Assembly: GCF_900618535.1 (NCBI RefSeq)
Contig: NZ_UYJA01000002.1
Coordinates: 124,001 to 188,000 of the forward strand
Reading direction: 5' to 3'
Source of the DNA: Pseudomonas bubulae
Lineage (GTDB): Bacteria > Pseudomonadota > Gammaproteobacteria > Pseudomonadales > Pseudomonadaceae
DNA length: 64,000 nucleotides
A program made the translations under genes and the position numbers. Below, piece by piece: positions 10,627 to 20,459 of the stretch. Below the pieces are notes generated by a model, which was not told the DNA's origin, did no database searches, and saw nothing but the letters and a program-made list of their open reading frames with translations. Each line of letters opens with the position of its first letter. Position 1 is the first letter of the stretch.

Positions 10627-11466
10627 TTAGCGGGCAATAGGCGTGAGACGAATCAGATGGATCCGGCGGCTGTCAGCATTGAGGATGCGGAAGCGGTAGG
10701 GGCCGATTTCAGTGGTTTCGTTGCGTTTGGGCAAGTGCCCGAATGCGCTCATGACCAGGCCGCCCACGGTGTCGAACTCGTCGTCGGAGAATTCGGTGTC
10801 GAAGAACTCGTTGAAGTTCTCGATCGGGGTCAGGGCCTTGATCAGGAAGTCACCGCTGGGCAACGGCTTGATATAGCTGTCTTCTTCGACGTCGTGCTCG
10901 TCTTCGATGTCGCCAACGATCTGCTCGAGAACGTCTTCAATCGTCACCAGACCCGCCACGCCGCCGTATTCGTCAATCACGATGGCCATGTGGTTGTGGT
11001 TGGCGCGGAACTCGCGCAACAACACGTTAAGGCGCTTGGACTCGGGGACAAATGTCGCCGGACGCAGCAAATCCTTGATGTTGTACTTGTCGCCGTTCTC
11101 TTGAAGGATCAGCGGCAGCAGGTCTTTGGCCAGGAGGACGCCAAGGACGTCGTCGTGGCTTTCGCCGATCACCGGGTAGCGCGAGTGCGCCGCGTCAATG
11201 ATCGCCGGGAGAAATTCGCGGGGGGTCTGGGTTGCCTTGATGCTGATCATCTGCGAGCGAGGAACCATGATGTCCCGTACCTGCAGGTCAGCCACTTGAA
11301 TGGCACCTTCGACGATGGCCAGCGCTTCACTGTCCAACAGTTTGTTCTGGTGTGCTTCGCGCAGCAGCTCAAGCAGCTCCTGGCGGTTTTTCGGCTCATG
11401 GGCAAAGGCCTGGGTCAGCTTACCTAACCATGACTTTTGCCCGTTGCTCGATCGGTCTTCGCTCAT
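10627..11466 (-). CDS. corC: CBS-domain protein CorC/YbeX
   Basis: 279 residues. It has two CBS domains (from about residue 70: VRDIMVPRSQMISI, then the second pair near VPESKRLNVLLREFRANHNHMAIVIDEYGG) and a C-terminal transporter-associated domain (DTEFSDDEFDTVGGLV). Members are linked to Mg/Co efflux and, in E. coli YbeX, to ribosome metabolism. It is third gene of phoH-ybeY-corC-lnt, 38 bases after ybeY. Confidence 0.92.
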   Translation of the reverse strand: MSEDRSSNGQKSWLGKLTQAFAHEPKNRQELLELLREAHQNKLLDSEALAIVEGAIQVADLQVRDIMVPRSQMISIKATQTPREFLPAIIDAAHSRYPVIGESHDDVLGVLLAKDLLPLILQENGDKYNIKDLLRPATFVPESKRLNVLLREFRANHNHMAIVIDEYGGVAGLVTIEDVLEQIVGDIEDEHDVEEDSYIKPLPSGDFLIKALTPIENFNEFFDTEFSDDEFDTVGGLVMSAFGHLPKRNETTEIGPYRFRILNADSRRIHLIRLTPIAR

Positions 11467-11504
11467 AGCGATTTACTCGTATCCCTTGGTAGTTTCAGTG
11501 GGTG

Positions 11505-11966
11505 TTATTCGGTTTCGTCGTCTGCATACGGGTCAGGATGACCCAGTTCTGCAAGCAACGTTCGTTCCAGTGCTTCCATTTCTTCGGCTTCTTCGTCTTC
11601 TATATGGTCGTAACCCAGAAGATGCAAGCAACCGTGTATCACCAGATGGGCCCAGTGGGCCTCAAGGCTTTTGCCTTGTTCGGCAGCTTCGCGCTCGACC
11701 ACGGCCACGCAAATCACCAGATCGCCCAATAGCGGGATATCGAGGAACTCATCAGGCACGTCGGCGGGGAAGGACAGCACATTGGTGGCGTAGTCTTTTT
11801 GGCGCCAGGTGTGGTTCAGTTCACGACCTTCGGGTTCGTCTACCAGACGAATGGTCATTTCCGAATCGGCGCTGCGCTGGCGCAAAGCCAGTTCACACCA
11901 TTGGCGGAACTGGGCTTCGCTGGGGGCACTGGCGTCGGTCGCCAGTTGCAGGTCAAGCTCAAGCAT
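11505..11966 (-). CDS. ybeY: Endoribonuclease YbeY (rRNA maturation and quality control)
   Basis: Single-strand-specific metallo-endoribonuclease needed for 16S rRNA 3' maturation. It is 153 residues from the ATG at 11966 ([10 protein letters not shown]). The zinc-binding signature [11 protein letters not shown] is intact. The start overlaps the phoH stop by eight bases, so translation is probably coupled; a longer upstream extension in this frame would lie inside phoH and is not used. Confidence 0.94.
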   Translation of the reverse strand: MLELDLQLATDASAPSEAQFRQWCELALRQRSADSEMTIRLVDEPEGRELNHTWRQKDYATNVLSFPADVPDEFLDIPLLGDLVICVAVVEREAAEQGKSLEAHWAHLVIHGCLHLLGYDHIEDEEAEEMEALERTLLAELGHPDPYADDETE

Positions 11967-12978
11967 CGTGGCGGTAATCCTTTGCAGCGGGCAGCGCGGC
12001 CAGCTTGTCGGCGGCTTCCTGTTCGTAGCGACCGTAGGCCTCGACGATGCGCTGCACCAGCGGGTGGCGCACGACGTCCTTGGACTGGAAGTGGGTAAAG
12101 CTGATGCCCGGCACGTCCTTGAGCACTTCAATGACATGGTTCAGCCCCGATTTCGTGCCTTTGGGCAGGTCGATCTGGGTGATGTCACCGGTGATCACGG
12201 CGGTCGAGCCGAAGCCGATGCGGGTCAGGAACATTTTCATCTGCTCGACCGTGGTGTTCTGGCTTTCGTCGAGAATGATGAAACTGTTGTTCAGCGTGCG
12301 GCCGCGCATGTAGGCCAGTGGCGCGACTTCGATCACCTGGCGCTCGATCAGCTTGGCCACGTATTCAAAACCAAGCATTTCGTACAGTGCGTCGTAGAGC
12401 GGGCGCAGGTACGGGTCTATTTTTTGCGACAGGTCACCCGGCAGGAAACCGAGCTTCTCACCGGCCTCAACCGCCGGGCGCACCAGCAGGATGCGGCGGA
12501 TCTGCTCGCGTTCCAGGGCATCAACTGCGCAGGCCACAGCCAGATAGGTTTTACCCGTACCCGCCGGGCCAATGCCGAAGTTGATGTCGTTGCCCAGGAT
12601 CTCTTTGACGTAACGCTGCTGGTTGATCCCGCGAGGGCGGATCATGCCCTTTTTGGTGCGCAGCGAAACACTGGCTTCAGCCACCGGGTTGCTGGCGAGG
12701 TCTTGTACCGCAGACTCTTGCAGGAACAGGTGAACCATGTCCGGCGAAAGCTCGGTGGCCTTGGTTTCGCGGTACAGGCGGCGCAGCAGGTTTTCTGCCG
12801 AAGAAGTGATTTTCGGGTCGCCGATCAGCTCGAACTGGTTACCGCGATTGCGGATTTCGATCGTCAGGCGTTGCTCGATCAAGCGCAGATGCTCGTCGAA
12901 TTGCCCGCACAGATTGGCGAAACGGCGGGCCTCAAAGGGCTCGAGAAGGAAGCGATGTGGTTCGATGGGTGCGTTCAA
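11959..12978 (-). CDS. phoH: PhoH-like NTPase (YbeZ)
   Basis: 339 residues. Walker A is [12 protein letters not shown] and the Walker B-like motif is [11 protein letters not shown], with [11 protein letters not shown] as sensor. An N-terminal KH-like region precedes the PhoH domain. YbeZ partners with YbeY in rRNA processing, which fits the gene overlap. No ATG is available in the right place: the frame opens with TTG at 12978 ([10 protein letters not shown]), the best start. A REP doublet lies upstream, separating it from miaB. Confidence 0.93.
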   Translation of the reverse strand: MNAPIEPHRFLLEPFEARRFANLCGQFDEHLRLIEQRLTIEIRNRGNQFELIGDPKITSSAENLLRRLYRETKATELSPDMVHLFLQESAVQDLASNPVAEASVSLRTKKGMIRPRGINQQRYVKEILGNDINFGIGPAGTGKTYLAVACAVDALEREQIRRILLVRPAVEAGEKLGFLPGDLSQKIDPYLRPLYDALYEMLGFEYVAKLIERQVIEVAPLAYMRGRTLNNSFIILDESQNTTVEQMKMFLTRIGFGSTAVITGDITQIDLPKGTKSGLNHVIEVLKDVPGISFTHFQSKDVVRHPLVQRIVEAYGRYEQEAADKLAALPAAKDYRHDA

Positions 12979-13068
12979 GGTCGTATTTAGCCGCCCTTAG
13001 GCAATTGATATGAAATTAAGGATAACGCTAGCAGGTCAAGCGTGAAAGGACTTCACCAAATGTTTGAT

Positions 13069-13153
13069 GTGGGAGCGGGTTTGCTCGCGATTGCACCACC
13101 GCACTCATCCAGTCGGACCGTGTTGCGTGCATCGCGAGCAAGCCCGCTCCCAC
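13069..13153. repeat. REP doublet between miaB and phoH
   Basis: gtgggagcgggtttgctcgcga at 13069 and its inverse (tcgcgagcaagcccgctcccac) ending at 13153, with a variable 40-base core. It is the same family as 3011-3095. Confidence 0.9.
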
Positions 13154-13172
13154 AAGGGACGATGGCGTGTGG

Positions 13173-14501
13173 TCAGTTCAGCAGCGAGCCCCGCAACGAG
13201 TGCGGCTGGGCCGCATCAATATGCACATCGGCGAATTGCCCGATCAACTGCGGGTTGTCGCAGCGGAAGTTGACGATGCGGTTGTTCTCGGTCCGGCCCT
13301 GCAACTCGCCCGGGTCTTTTTTCGAGTAGTCGGTTACCAGGATCCGCTGGGTCGACCCTACCATCTGGCGGCTGATCTCGAAGCCCTGTTGGTTGAGACG
13401 ATGTTGCAGCGCGTTCAGACGCTCTTTCTTGCGCTCTTCCGGGGTGTCGTCCGTCAGGTCTGCTGCCGGGGTGCCCGGGCGCTGGCTGTAGACAAAAGAG
13501 TAGGAAAAGTCGAAACCCACGTCTTCGATCAGCTTCATGGTCTGTTCAAAGTCTTTTTCGGTTTCGCCCGGGAAGCCGACAATAAAGTCGGAGCTGATGC
13601 AGATCCCCGGTACGGCAGCGCGCAGTTTGCGCAGCTTGGACTTGTACTCCAGCGCCGTGTGATTGCGTTTCATCGCCGACAGAATGCGGTCGGAGCCCGA
13701 TTGCACCGGAAGATGCAGGTGTTTGACCAGTTCCGGGACTTCGGCGTGGGCCTGGATCAGGCTGTCGGAAAACTCCAGCGGGTGGGAGGTGGTGTAGCGG
13801 ATACGCTCGATACCGTCGATCGCCGCAACCACACGGATCAGCTCGGCAAGGTCGGCGAGGCGGCCACCTTCGGTCAGGCCGCGATAGCCGTTGACGTTCT
13901 GGCCAAGCAGGGTCACTTCACGCACGCCGTTTTCAGCCAGGTGGATCACCTCGGCCAATACATCATCGAAGGGCCGGCTGACTTCTTCGCCGCGGGTGTA
14001 AGGCACCACGCAGAACGTGCAGTACTTGCTGCAACCTTCCATGACCGACACGTAGGCGCTTGGGCCGTCGATGCGAGGCTCTGGCAGGTGATCGAATTTC
14101 TCGATTTCAGGGAATGACACATCAACCTGCGGCAGTTTGGTGATGCGCGCGGCGTCAATCATTTCCGGCAGGCGGTGCAGGGTTTGCGGGCCGAATACCA
14201 CGTCCACATACGGGGCGCGATCGCGGATCGCCGCGCCTTCCTGGCTGGCCACGCAACCGCCCACGGCGATAACCATGTCGGGGTTGGCCAGTTTCAGTTC
14301 GCGCCAGCGACCCAGTTGGGAGTACACGCGGTCCTGGGCACGTTCACGGATTGAACAGGTATTCAGCAGGATGACATCAGCGTCTTCGGCGCGCGCTGTG
14401 ACTTCCAGGGCCTGATGTTCACCCAGCAGGTCGACCATGCGCGAGCTGTCGTACTCATTCATCTGGCAACCGTGGGTTTCGATGTAAAGCTTCTTGGCCA
14501 T
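13173..14501 (-). CDS. miaB: tRNA-2-methylthio-N6-dimethylallyladenosine synthase
   Basis: Radical-SAM methylthiotransferase acting on A37 of tRNAs reading U-initial codons. It is 442 residues. The N-terminal UPF0004 domain has Cys in [17 protein letters not shown] and [10 protein letters not shown]. The radical-SAM CxxxCxxC is [17 protein letters not shown]. The C-terminal TRAM domain ends in [11 protein letters not shown]. It starts at the ATG at 14501. Confidence 0.97.
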   Translation of the reverse strand: MAKKLYIETHGCQMNEYDSSRMVDLLGEHQALEVTARAEDADVILLNTCSIRERAQDRVYSQLGRWRELKLANPDMVIAVGGCVASQEGAAIRDRAPYVDVVFGPQTLHRLPEMIDAARITKLPQVDVSFPEIEKFDHLPEPRIDGPSAYVSVMEGCSKYCTFCVVPYTRGEEVSRPFDDVLAEVIHLAENGVREVTLLGQNVNGYRGLTEGGRLADLAELIRVVAAIDGIERIRYTTSHPLEFSDSLIQAHAEVPELVKHLHLPVQSGSDRILSAMKRNHTALEYKSKLRKLRAAVPGICISSDFIVGFPGETEKDFEQTMKLIEDVGFDFSYSFVYSQRPGTPAADLTDDTPEERKKERLNALQHRLNQQGFEISRQMVGSTQRILVTDYSKKDPGELQGRTENNRIVNFRCDNPQLIGQFADVHIDAAQPHSLRGSLLN

Positions 14502-14585
14502 GGGTGTTCATCAAGTGGTTCAAAGAACCGCACATTATAGGGGTCATAGCCGTTGCTTCCTAGCGTTGTGCGTCTGATGGCTATG

Positions 14586-14596
14586 CTATAGTTCGC
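14586..14596 (+). promoter_or_regulatory. Probable sigma-70 -10 region for the DUF1820 gene
   Basis: TGCTATAGT (extended -10 type) stands about 40 bases before the ATG at 14634, with a TTGTGC element about 15 bases further upstream as a weak -35. Confidence 0.45.
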
Positions 14597-14633
14597 GCCC
14601 TCTTTTTTACCTTCAGATGCTTACCCGCCCACC

Positions 14634-14960
14634 ATGACCAAACGTGAAGCTCCAATCTACAAGGTGATTTTCCTCAACCAGGGCCAGGTGTTCGAAATGT
14701 ACGCCAAGCAGATCTATCAAAGTGATCTGTGGGGGTTTCTGGAAGTAGAGGAATTCGTCTTCGGTGAGCGCACACAAATGGTTGTCGACCCCAGCGAAGA
14801 AAAGCTCAAGGCTCAGTTTGAAGGTGTGGTGCGCAGCTTTGTGCCGATGCACTCGATTGTCCGTATCGATGAGGTTGAGCGGCTGGGCACGCCTAAAATC
14901 AGTGAAGCCCGTGGTGTCAGCAATGTGATGCCGTTTCCGTTTCCGATGCCGGACAAGTAA
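14634..14960 (+). CDS. DUF1820 family protein
   Basis: 108 residues, soluble, conserved in Pseudomonas next to miaB. It begins MTKREAPIYKVIFLNQGQVFEMYAKQ and contains the DUF1820 core LWGFLEVEEFVFG and VDPSEEKLKAQFEGV. Function unknown. A promoter-like TATGCTATAGT lies about 45 bases upstream of the ATG. It is the last core gene before the inserted 15-20.5 kb cluster. Confidence 0.88.
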   Translation: MTKREAPIYKVIFLNQGQVFEMYAKQIYQSDLWGFLEVEEFVFGERTQMVVDPSEEKLKAQFEGVVRSFVPMHSIVRIDEVERLGTPKISEARGVSNVMPFPFPMPDK

Positions 14961-14995
14961 GGGCTTTTCTTTCCCTTCCCGCGCTCGCAATTCCT

Positions 14996-16114
14996 TCATG
15001 GCGACAGCAAGTCCCCTTGTCGATACGCCTGCGCCCCGGCGACATGGGCAATGGTCATTCCCGCAGTCGCCATGCGCCGCAATGAGCGGACATAGAGCAA
15101 GCCTTCGCGTTGACAGACCACTGGAGTAATACGGTCCGTGATGGGGTCAATGATGTCTGCCACCACAGCCCCCGCCTGCAGGTAGTCACCCACTTGCGCA
15201 TAAAACACCAGCAAACCCCCCGTGGGGCTGTTCAACGGCTCGACGCCCGCTAGCGGGGTCGGCGGGTTGAGCAATGCCGGAAGTGCTTTTGGCTGCCCTT
15301 CGACTGCACCCGCATGGATCAAGTAGTCGATCAGCGCCTGGCTATCGTCACGCGCCAGTTCGTGGGTCACATCCGCCACCCCTCGCAGCTCAACGGTCAC
15401 GGCAAAGCTGCAGCACGCCAGGGGGAAGCGTGGCGCAAAGCGCGCTTGCATCTGCGCCTAGAACAGGGTGAACCATTCATCGAAGGACTGCCCGCCCGAC
15501 TCGGTGGCCATAAAGCAGGCTCGGGCCCCCAGGTAACGGGCCAGGGGCTCTACCTGCGGCCAGAAGGCCGGGGCCAGGTACAGGTGCTGCACGGCTTCGA
15601 AGTCGCAGTGCAGGTCCAGGACCATATCGGCATCGCACGCCAGGGTCTGCAGGGTCTGACGCAGGGCCTGCACGTGGGTCAGCGGCTGCGTGGCGACCAG
15701 GACACGGCGCAAGGCCGAGCGGATCAGTTGCGTATTGTGCTCTGGATCCTGGGTCAACTGGCCCTCGACACTATCGCCCACCTCCTGACTGACATCCACA
15801 AAGAAGCGGTTGAAATTCTGTCGGCTTTCGTTATCAAAACGCCCCTGGGGCACGTCCATCAGCACCTGCTCCAGCCCCGCGGGGTTGGCCACGGGCACCA
15901 GCACTATGTGCTTGCGCAACAGGCCGGCCTGCTCGAGCTCCAGCATGCGCTGCTTGAGATGCCAGATCACCAGCATGCCCGGCAGCTCGTCCGCGTGCAG
16001 CGACGCCTGGATATAGATTTTCCCGTGCTCTGGCGCTGGTCCGTAATGAAAACTATGGATTTGCCGACAGGTGCCCGGTACGGCGGCCAGCACATCATGA
16101 CGTTGGTGGTGCAT
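14996..16114 (-). pseudogene. AotO-like succinylglutamate desuccinylase/aspartoacylase (M14-type), interrupted by an in-frame amber codon
   Basis: Read through, this is a 371-residue zinc-peptidase-like protein of normal length. The start is ATG 16114 (MHHQRHDVLAA). Zinc ligands are visible in QASLHADELPG (His, Glu) and DMVLDLHCDFE (His). The frame stops at a TAG at 15458-15460, then resumes in the same frame (A-Q-MQARFAPRFPLACCSFAVTVELRG) to 14996. A single TGG-to-TAG change would explain it: FTLF-stop-AQMQARF where relatives are continuous. Proteins of this type follow aotJQM in P. aeruginosa (PA0891). The gene here follows a J-Q-M set on the same strand. Confidence 0.75.
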
Positions 16115-16124
16115 GGGGGTTCTC

Positions 16125-16835
16125 CTATCGGCGCGGGCCGAGAAATGCCAGCCAGCGCCGCTCGGCCAGGCGAAACAGGCCCACCAGGGCAAAGGTGGCG
16201 ATAAGGTACAGCCCGGCAGCGATGACAAACGAAGGGAAGGTCTGAAGGGTGGCCGCGTTGGCATCCCGGGCGACTTTGAGAATGTCAGGGACCGTGGCGG
16301 TGAAGGCCAGGGTGGTGGAGTGCAGCAACAGGATCACTTCGTTGCTGTAAACCGGCAAGGCGCGGCGCAGTGCCTGGGGCATGACGACGCGGCAGTAGAG
16401 CTTCCAGCCATTGAAGCCATACGCCCGGGCAGCTTGTACCTCCCCCCGGGCGATTGAACGGATCGCACCGGCGAAGATTTCCGTGGTGTAGGCGCACGTA
16501 TTGAGGGTGAAGGCCAGCAGGGTGCAGTTGATGGCATCGCGAAAAAATGCGCCCAGCAACGGCTGCGACTGAACGGCGGCAAGGCTGTAGATGCCCGAGT
16601 AGCAGATCAACAGCTGGATATACAGCGGCGTGCCGCGAAACAGGTAAGTAAAGCCATGCACCGGCCAGCGCACCCAGCGGTTTTCAGAAACCCGGGCAAT
16701 GGCCAGCGGGATCGAGAGTACAAAACCCATGCCGATGGAAGCAGTGGTCAGCCACAAGGTCATGGCCAGACCGCTGATCTGCTGGCCATCGCTATACAAA
16801 AAAGGCTGCCAATACGACAGCAATACTTCGATCAT
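16125..16835 (-). CDS. Polar amino-acid ABC permease, HisM/AotM type
   Basis: 236 residues with about five hydrophobic helices. The EAA loop that docks the ATPase is seen in GEVQAARAYGFNGWKLYCRVVMPQALRRALPVYSNE. It has the N-terminal ISGLAMTLWLTTASIG common to M-type permeases of arginine/ornithine/histidine importers. It overlaps the preceding permease by four bases (ATGA) and is followed 10 bases later by the aotO-like pseudogene, the order aotJ-aotQ-aotM-aotO. Confidence 0.88.
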   Translation of the reverse strand: MIEVLLSYWQPFLYSDGQQISGLAMTLWLTTASIGMGFVLSIPLAIARVSENRWVRWPVHGFTYLFRGTPLYIQLLICYSGIYSLAAVQSQPLLGAFFRDAINCTLLAFTLNTCAYTTEIFAGAIRSIARGEVQAARAYGFNGWKLYCRVVMPQALRRALPVYSNEVILLLHSTTLAFTATVPDILKVARDANAATLQTFPSFVIAAGLYLIATFALVGLFRLAERRWLAFLGPRR

Positions 16836-17524
16836 CGCGCACCCCGCTCGAACCCCACGGCGAAGCGCCGCTCAAGCCTGTGCAATACGCTGTTGGAGGC
16901 AACGGCTATCAGCAGGTAGATCACTGCCGCCAGCACCAGGAAGTTAAACAGTTGAAAACTGCTTTTTCCCGCGTCGCTGGCTGCCTTTACCAGCTCGGCC
17001 AGGCCGATGATCGACACCAGCGAGGTTGCCTTGAGCAGCACCAGCCAGTTGTTGCCCAACCCCGGCAGCGCAAAGCGCATCATCTGCGGGAACAGCACAC
17101 GACAAAAACACTGCATCGGGCTCAGGCCGTAGGCCCTGGCAGCCTCAATCTGCCCAAAGGGCACTGCGAGAATGGCGCCGCGCAAGGTTTCAGTGAAGTA
17201 AGCACCGTAGATAAAGCCCAGGGTCATCACCCCGGCAGTGAAGGCATCTATCTCTATATAGGCCCAGCCCAGCCTGTCCGTGAGTTGGCCGAGCCAGGTT
17301 TGCAGGCCGTAGAAGATCAGCAGCATCAGCACAAGGTCGGGCACGCCGCGGATCAGGGTGGTGTAAAGCCGGGCCATCCATCGCGCCGCACGGCTTGTGG
17401 ATAACTTGGCTCCTGCGCCCAGCAGCCCCAGAAACAGGCTCAGCAGCAGTGATATCAGCGCCAGCTTGATCGTCATCCAGGTGCCCAGTGCCAGCAATGG
17501 CGCGTAAACCTGAAGGCCGCTCAT
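16832..17524 (-). CDS. Polar amino-acid ABC permease, HisQ/AotQ type
   Basis: 230 residues, five hydrophobic segments. The EAA loop is GQIEAARAYGLSPMQCFCRVLFPQMMRFALPGLGNN; the N-terminus is MSGLQVYAPLLALGTWMTIKLALISLLLS. Paired with the next permease to form the heteromeric channel. It overlaps the upstream binding-protein gene by four bases. Specificity cannot be read from sequence; arginine, ornithine or another cationic amino acid is the family norm. Confidence 0.88.
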   Translation of the reverse strand: MSGLQVYAPLLALGTWMTIKLALISLLLSLFLGLLGAGAKLSTSRAARWMARLYTTLIRGVPDLVLMLLIFYGLQTWLGQLTDRLGWAYIEIDAFTAGVMTLGFIYGAYFTETLRGAILAVPFGQIEAARAYGLSPMQCFCRVLFPQMMRFALPGLGNNWLVLLKATSLVSIIGLAELVKAASDAGKSSFQLFNFLVLAAVIYLLIAVASNSVLHRLERRFAVGFERGAR

Positions 17525-18318
17525 TTATTGCTGTACAGAACAAGATCCCCGAAATACTGCTTTTGCAGCCGTGCGTAGGTGCCATCGGCATGCAGTTGGG
17601 CGAGGCCTTTATCGAGCATAGCCTTGAGTGCTTGATTGCCCTTGAGGATGCCAATGGCGCTGGTGCCCGGCATCAGGTCGCTTTCAATCGCCTTGCCGGC
17701 CTCAAAGGCAGCACCCTGGGGAGAGCGCAAAAAGCCCAGCTCGGCTTGAACCAGATCCTGGAGGGCCGCGTCCAGTCGCCCGACTTGCAGATCAGCGTAG
17801 GCCCGATCCTGATCCGGGTATGCCACGAGTTTCGCCCCGGCCTTGGCCAGCACCGCCTTGGCATAGACCTCCTGGGTGCTGCCCTGCAGGTAGCCGATGG
17901 CTTTGCCTTTTACCGCCTGCAGGCTGGCATCCAGGCCAGCGCCTTTTTTGAACACCAGCGCATTGGGCGTGGTCATCACCTCGGACGAGAAATCAATGAC
18001 CCTTTGCCGCGCCGCCGTCACGGCCATAGTGGCCAGAATGCCGTCGATCTTGCGAGCATTGAGGCTGGGGATCATGCCGTCAAAATCGATTTCGACCCAC
18101 TTGCAGCTTGCCTGCACGCGCTCGCACAGGGCGTTGCCCAGGTCAATTTCAAAGCCCACCAGTGAGCCGTCGGCACTTTTCGAGGCAAAGGGCGGGTAGG
18201 TCGGGTCGGTGCCAAAACGTATGACTTGGTAATCCTTGGCCAGCGCCGGGGCAATGACTACGACACAAGCCAGCACGGCCACCACCAGCAGTGCCAGCAT
18301 CCACAGTATCTTTTTCAT
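17521..18318 (-). CDS. Periplasmic amino-acid-binding protein (family 3, AotJ/HisJ-like)
   Basis: 265 residues from ATG 18318 (MKKILWMLALLVVAVLACVVVIAPALAKD), with a clear signal peptide. SBP_bac_3 features follow: IRFGTDPTYPPFASKSADGSLVGFEIDLGNALC, WVEIDFDGMIPSLNARKIDGILATM, and TAARQRVIDFSSEVM. It delivers a polar amino acid to the two permeases encoded downstream. The cluster has no ATP-binding gene on either side, so the importer must borrow an ATPase from elsewhere or be inactive. Confidence 0.88.
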   Translation of the reverse strand: MKKILWMLALLVVAVLACVVVIAPALAKDYQVIRFGTDPTYPPFASKSADGSLVGFEIDLGNALCERVQASCKWVEIDFDGMIPSLNARKIDGILATMAVTAARQRVIDFSSEVMTTPNALVFKKGAGLDASLQAVKGKAIGYLQGSTQEVYAKAVLAKAGAKLVAYPDQDRAYADLQVGRLDAALQDLVQAELGFLRSPQGAAFEAGKAIESDLMPGTSAIGILKGNQALKAMLDKGLAQLHADGTYARLQKQYFGDLVLYSNK

Positions 18319-18404
18319 GGGTTGATTCCTTATTGTTGTTGTAATAACCGCCCGTCGGGTCGCTATTGCCCGTCGGGCGACAGGTTGACCACTCAAGAAA
18401 GAAT

Positions 18405-20459
18405 TCAAGGCGCCGGCCAGTCTTCCAGCGCCACCAACTCCCGGCGCATGCGAAGCAACCCGGGGGGGGCGTCGAACTCCCGGGCAAAGCGATGCCCGGA
18501 GTACACCGCGGCAGCAATTGTGCCCGGAGCCAGGCAATCACCGATCTGGATCACCTGCTGCACACCCCGGGGCTCCGCCTGCAGGGCGTCGAACAGACCC
18601 TGCTCAGGCTCGCGGGAGGTCACCAGCAGCACCCCTGCGGCAGGAATGGAACGCGGGCGCCCGGTGTAGGTGCACGCTGCCTGTACACCGTACGGCGTGA
18701 GGCTGCACAGCGTATGGGAGGTGATGATGGTGACATCCAGTTCCAGCAAGCGGCGCTGGATCCGGTGCTGTTCAAGGGTATTGTGGGTCCAGGGGGCAAC
18801 ATCTGCGGCCGGGGTGACATACAGCACCTCGACTCCCCGGGCAATCAGGCTCTCGGCCAGTACGCTGCCCATGTAGTAGTGGTCATCGTCGAACACCACC
18901 ACGGGCGAAGGCAGCACAGCGCCTGCCATCACATCATCCGGCGTGAATACGGGCAGGTTTTCCAGCCCAGGGAGAGGCTGGCGCAACACACGGCCCAGGC
19001 CATCGTTGCGCCAACGCGAACCGGTGGCGACAAACACGTGGCTGGCTTCAATGTCGAGAACGTCCTGCACTTCAAGGCGGCTTTCACGGTAGATCTCGAC
19101 ATTGCCCAGACGGCTCAAGGCATCCACCCTGTAATCGACCACCCGCGACCAGCTCGCCAGCCCCGGTAGCCGGGACTCGCTGGCCACGCGTCCGCCCAGG
19201 GTGCGAGTGGCTTCAGCCAGCATCACTTCCAGGCCGCGAGCGCCGAGTACCCGGGCACACTCAAGACCGGCAGGGCCTGCGCCGATTACCAGCGCTCGCC
19301 CCTCGGCACGCCGGACCGGAACCTGCTCCGGATGCCAGCCGCGTCGCCATTCCTCGCCCATAGTCGGATTTTGTGTGCAGCGCATTGGCGTGCTGGTGTG
19401 ATCGCCGCTGACGCAAACATTGCAGCCGATGCACTCGCGAATTTCGTCGGTGCGCCCCTGGTCGATTTTGTTGGGCAGGAAAGGATCGGCTATAGAAGGG
19501 CGGGCCGCGCCGATCAGGTCCAACACCCCGCGGCGCACCAGCGAGGCCATGGTATCGGGCGAGGTGAAACGTCCTACACCCACCACCGGCTTGCTGGTCA
19601 AGGCCTTGAGCCCGGTGAGGAATGCCTCCTGATAACCCTCTGGGGCAAACCGCGAGGTCACGCTGTCATTGGCCCAGTCGGCAACGTTGATATCCCAAAG
19701 GTCCGGCAGCTCGGCCAGCATGGAAAACACTTCGACGCCTTCGCTGTCCCGGGTCAGGCCGGCGCAGCCCTGCTGCTCGTCAACGGCCAGGCGCACGGCA
19801 ACGGCGCAGCGGTCACCGACGGCATCCCGGGTGTCTTCTATCAACTCGCGCAGCAGGCGCACACGATTGAACAGCGCTCCGCCATATTCATCCGTGCGGC
19901 GATTGTTGCGTTGCGTCAGAAAGTGGAACGGCAAGCCCAGATCATGGCCAGCGTATACATAAATGATGTCAAACCCTGCATCACGGGCACGCAAGGCCGC
20001 AGCCCTGTGCAGCTCGCGCAGTTGCTTGATGTCGGCGCGGCTCATGGCGCGGGCCTGCACCGGGTCGTAGCCGCGCACGGGGGTATTGGAGGGGGCCCAG
20101 GGGATTTCGCGGCTGGTGCGATTGGGCGCGGAATAGCCATTGAAGGCCAGTTCCACACCCGCCAGGCTACCGTGCCGGTGAACCGCGTCACACATGCGAG
20201 CCAGCGCCGGTATGTCGCGCTTGTCCCACAGGCGTGCTTCGATATAAGGCGAGAATTCGCTCAAGGGGCTGATTTCGCACTCTTCCGTGCAGACAACACC
20301 CCACCCGCCCTCGGCCTTTATTGCGCGCATACGTGCCATAGCCGAAGGATGTACATGCCCCATGCCATTACAGTGCGGTACCTGGTAAAAACGATTGCGC
20401 GTACGCACGGGCCCTATCTGGACCGGCTCAAACAAAATGTCATATCTCGGATCACGCAC
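18405..20459 (-). CDS. Trimethylamine/histamine-dehydrogenase-like iron-sulfur flavoprotein
   Basis: 684 residues with the full architecture: FMN TIM barrel (1-340), 4Fe-4S site CIGCNVC...CTQN (about 347-365), then FAD/NAD-like domains (ALVIGAGPAGLECARVLG near residue 385). The start MRDPRYDILFEPVQIGP aligns with TMADH, and Cys30 in QVPHC, the residue that binds FMN covalently as 6-S-cysteinyl-FMN in TMADH, is kept. The aromatic bowl is not: position 60 is Glu (CTEEC) where TMADH has Tyr, and the Trp355 position after the cluster is Asp (CVSGDH). This suggests a more polar amine than trimethylamine. It lies upstream of the amino-acid ABC genes on the same strand. DgcA-type demethylases are the main alternative. 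Confidence 0.82.
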   Translation of the reverse strand: MRDPRYDILFEPVQIGPVRTRNRFYQVPHCNGMGHVHPSAMARMRAIKAEGGWGVVCTEECEISPLSEFSPYIEARLWDKRDIPALARMCDAVHRHGSLAGVELAFNGYSAPNRTSREIPWAPSNTPVRGYDPVQARAMSRADIKQLRELHRAAALRARDAGFDIIYVYAGHDLGLPFHFLTQRNNRRTDEYGGALFNRVRLLRELIEDTRDAVGDRCAVAVRLAVDEQQGCAGLTRDSEGVEVFSMLAELPDLWDINVADWANDSVTSRFAPEGYQEAFLTGLKALTSKPVVGVGRFTSPDTMASLVRRGVLDLIGAARPSIADPFLPNKIDQGRTDEIRECIGCNVCVSGDHTSTPMRCTQNPTMGEEWRRGWHPEQVPVRRAEGRALVIGAGPAGLECARVLGARGLEVMLAEATRTLGGRVASESRLPGLASWSRVVDYRVDALSRLGNVEIYRESRLEVQDVLDIEASHVFVATGSRWRNDGLGRVLRQPLPGLENLPVFTPDDVMAGAVLPSPVVVFDDDHYYMGSVLAESLIARGVEVLYVTPAADVAPWTHNTLEQHRIQRRLLELDVTIITSHTLCSLTPYGVQAACTYTGRPRSIPAAGVLLVTSREPEQGLFDALQAEPRGVQQVIQIGDCLAPGTIAAAVYSGHRFAREFDAPPGLLRMRRELVALEDWPAP

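Noticed and set aside
11809..12990. 393-codon plus-strand frame opposite ybeY/phoH
   Set aside because: Walker motifs and the YbeY signature are on the minus strand; the plus frame is antisense coding by bias.
15314..16204. 296-codon plus-strand frame opposite the aotO-like gene
   Set aside because: The minus strand has zinc-peptidase motifs continuing across the amber codon; the plus frame is a shadow without domains.
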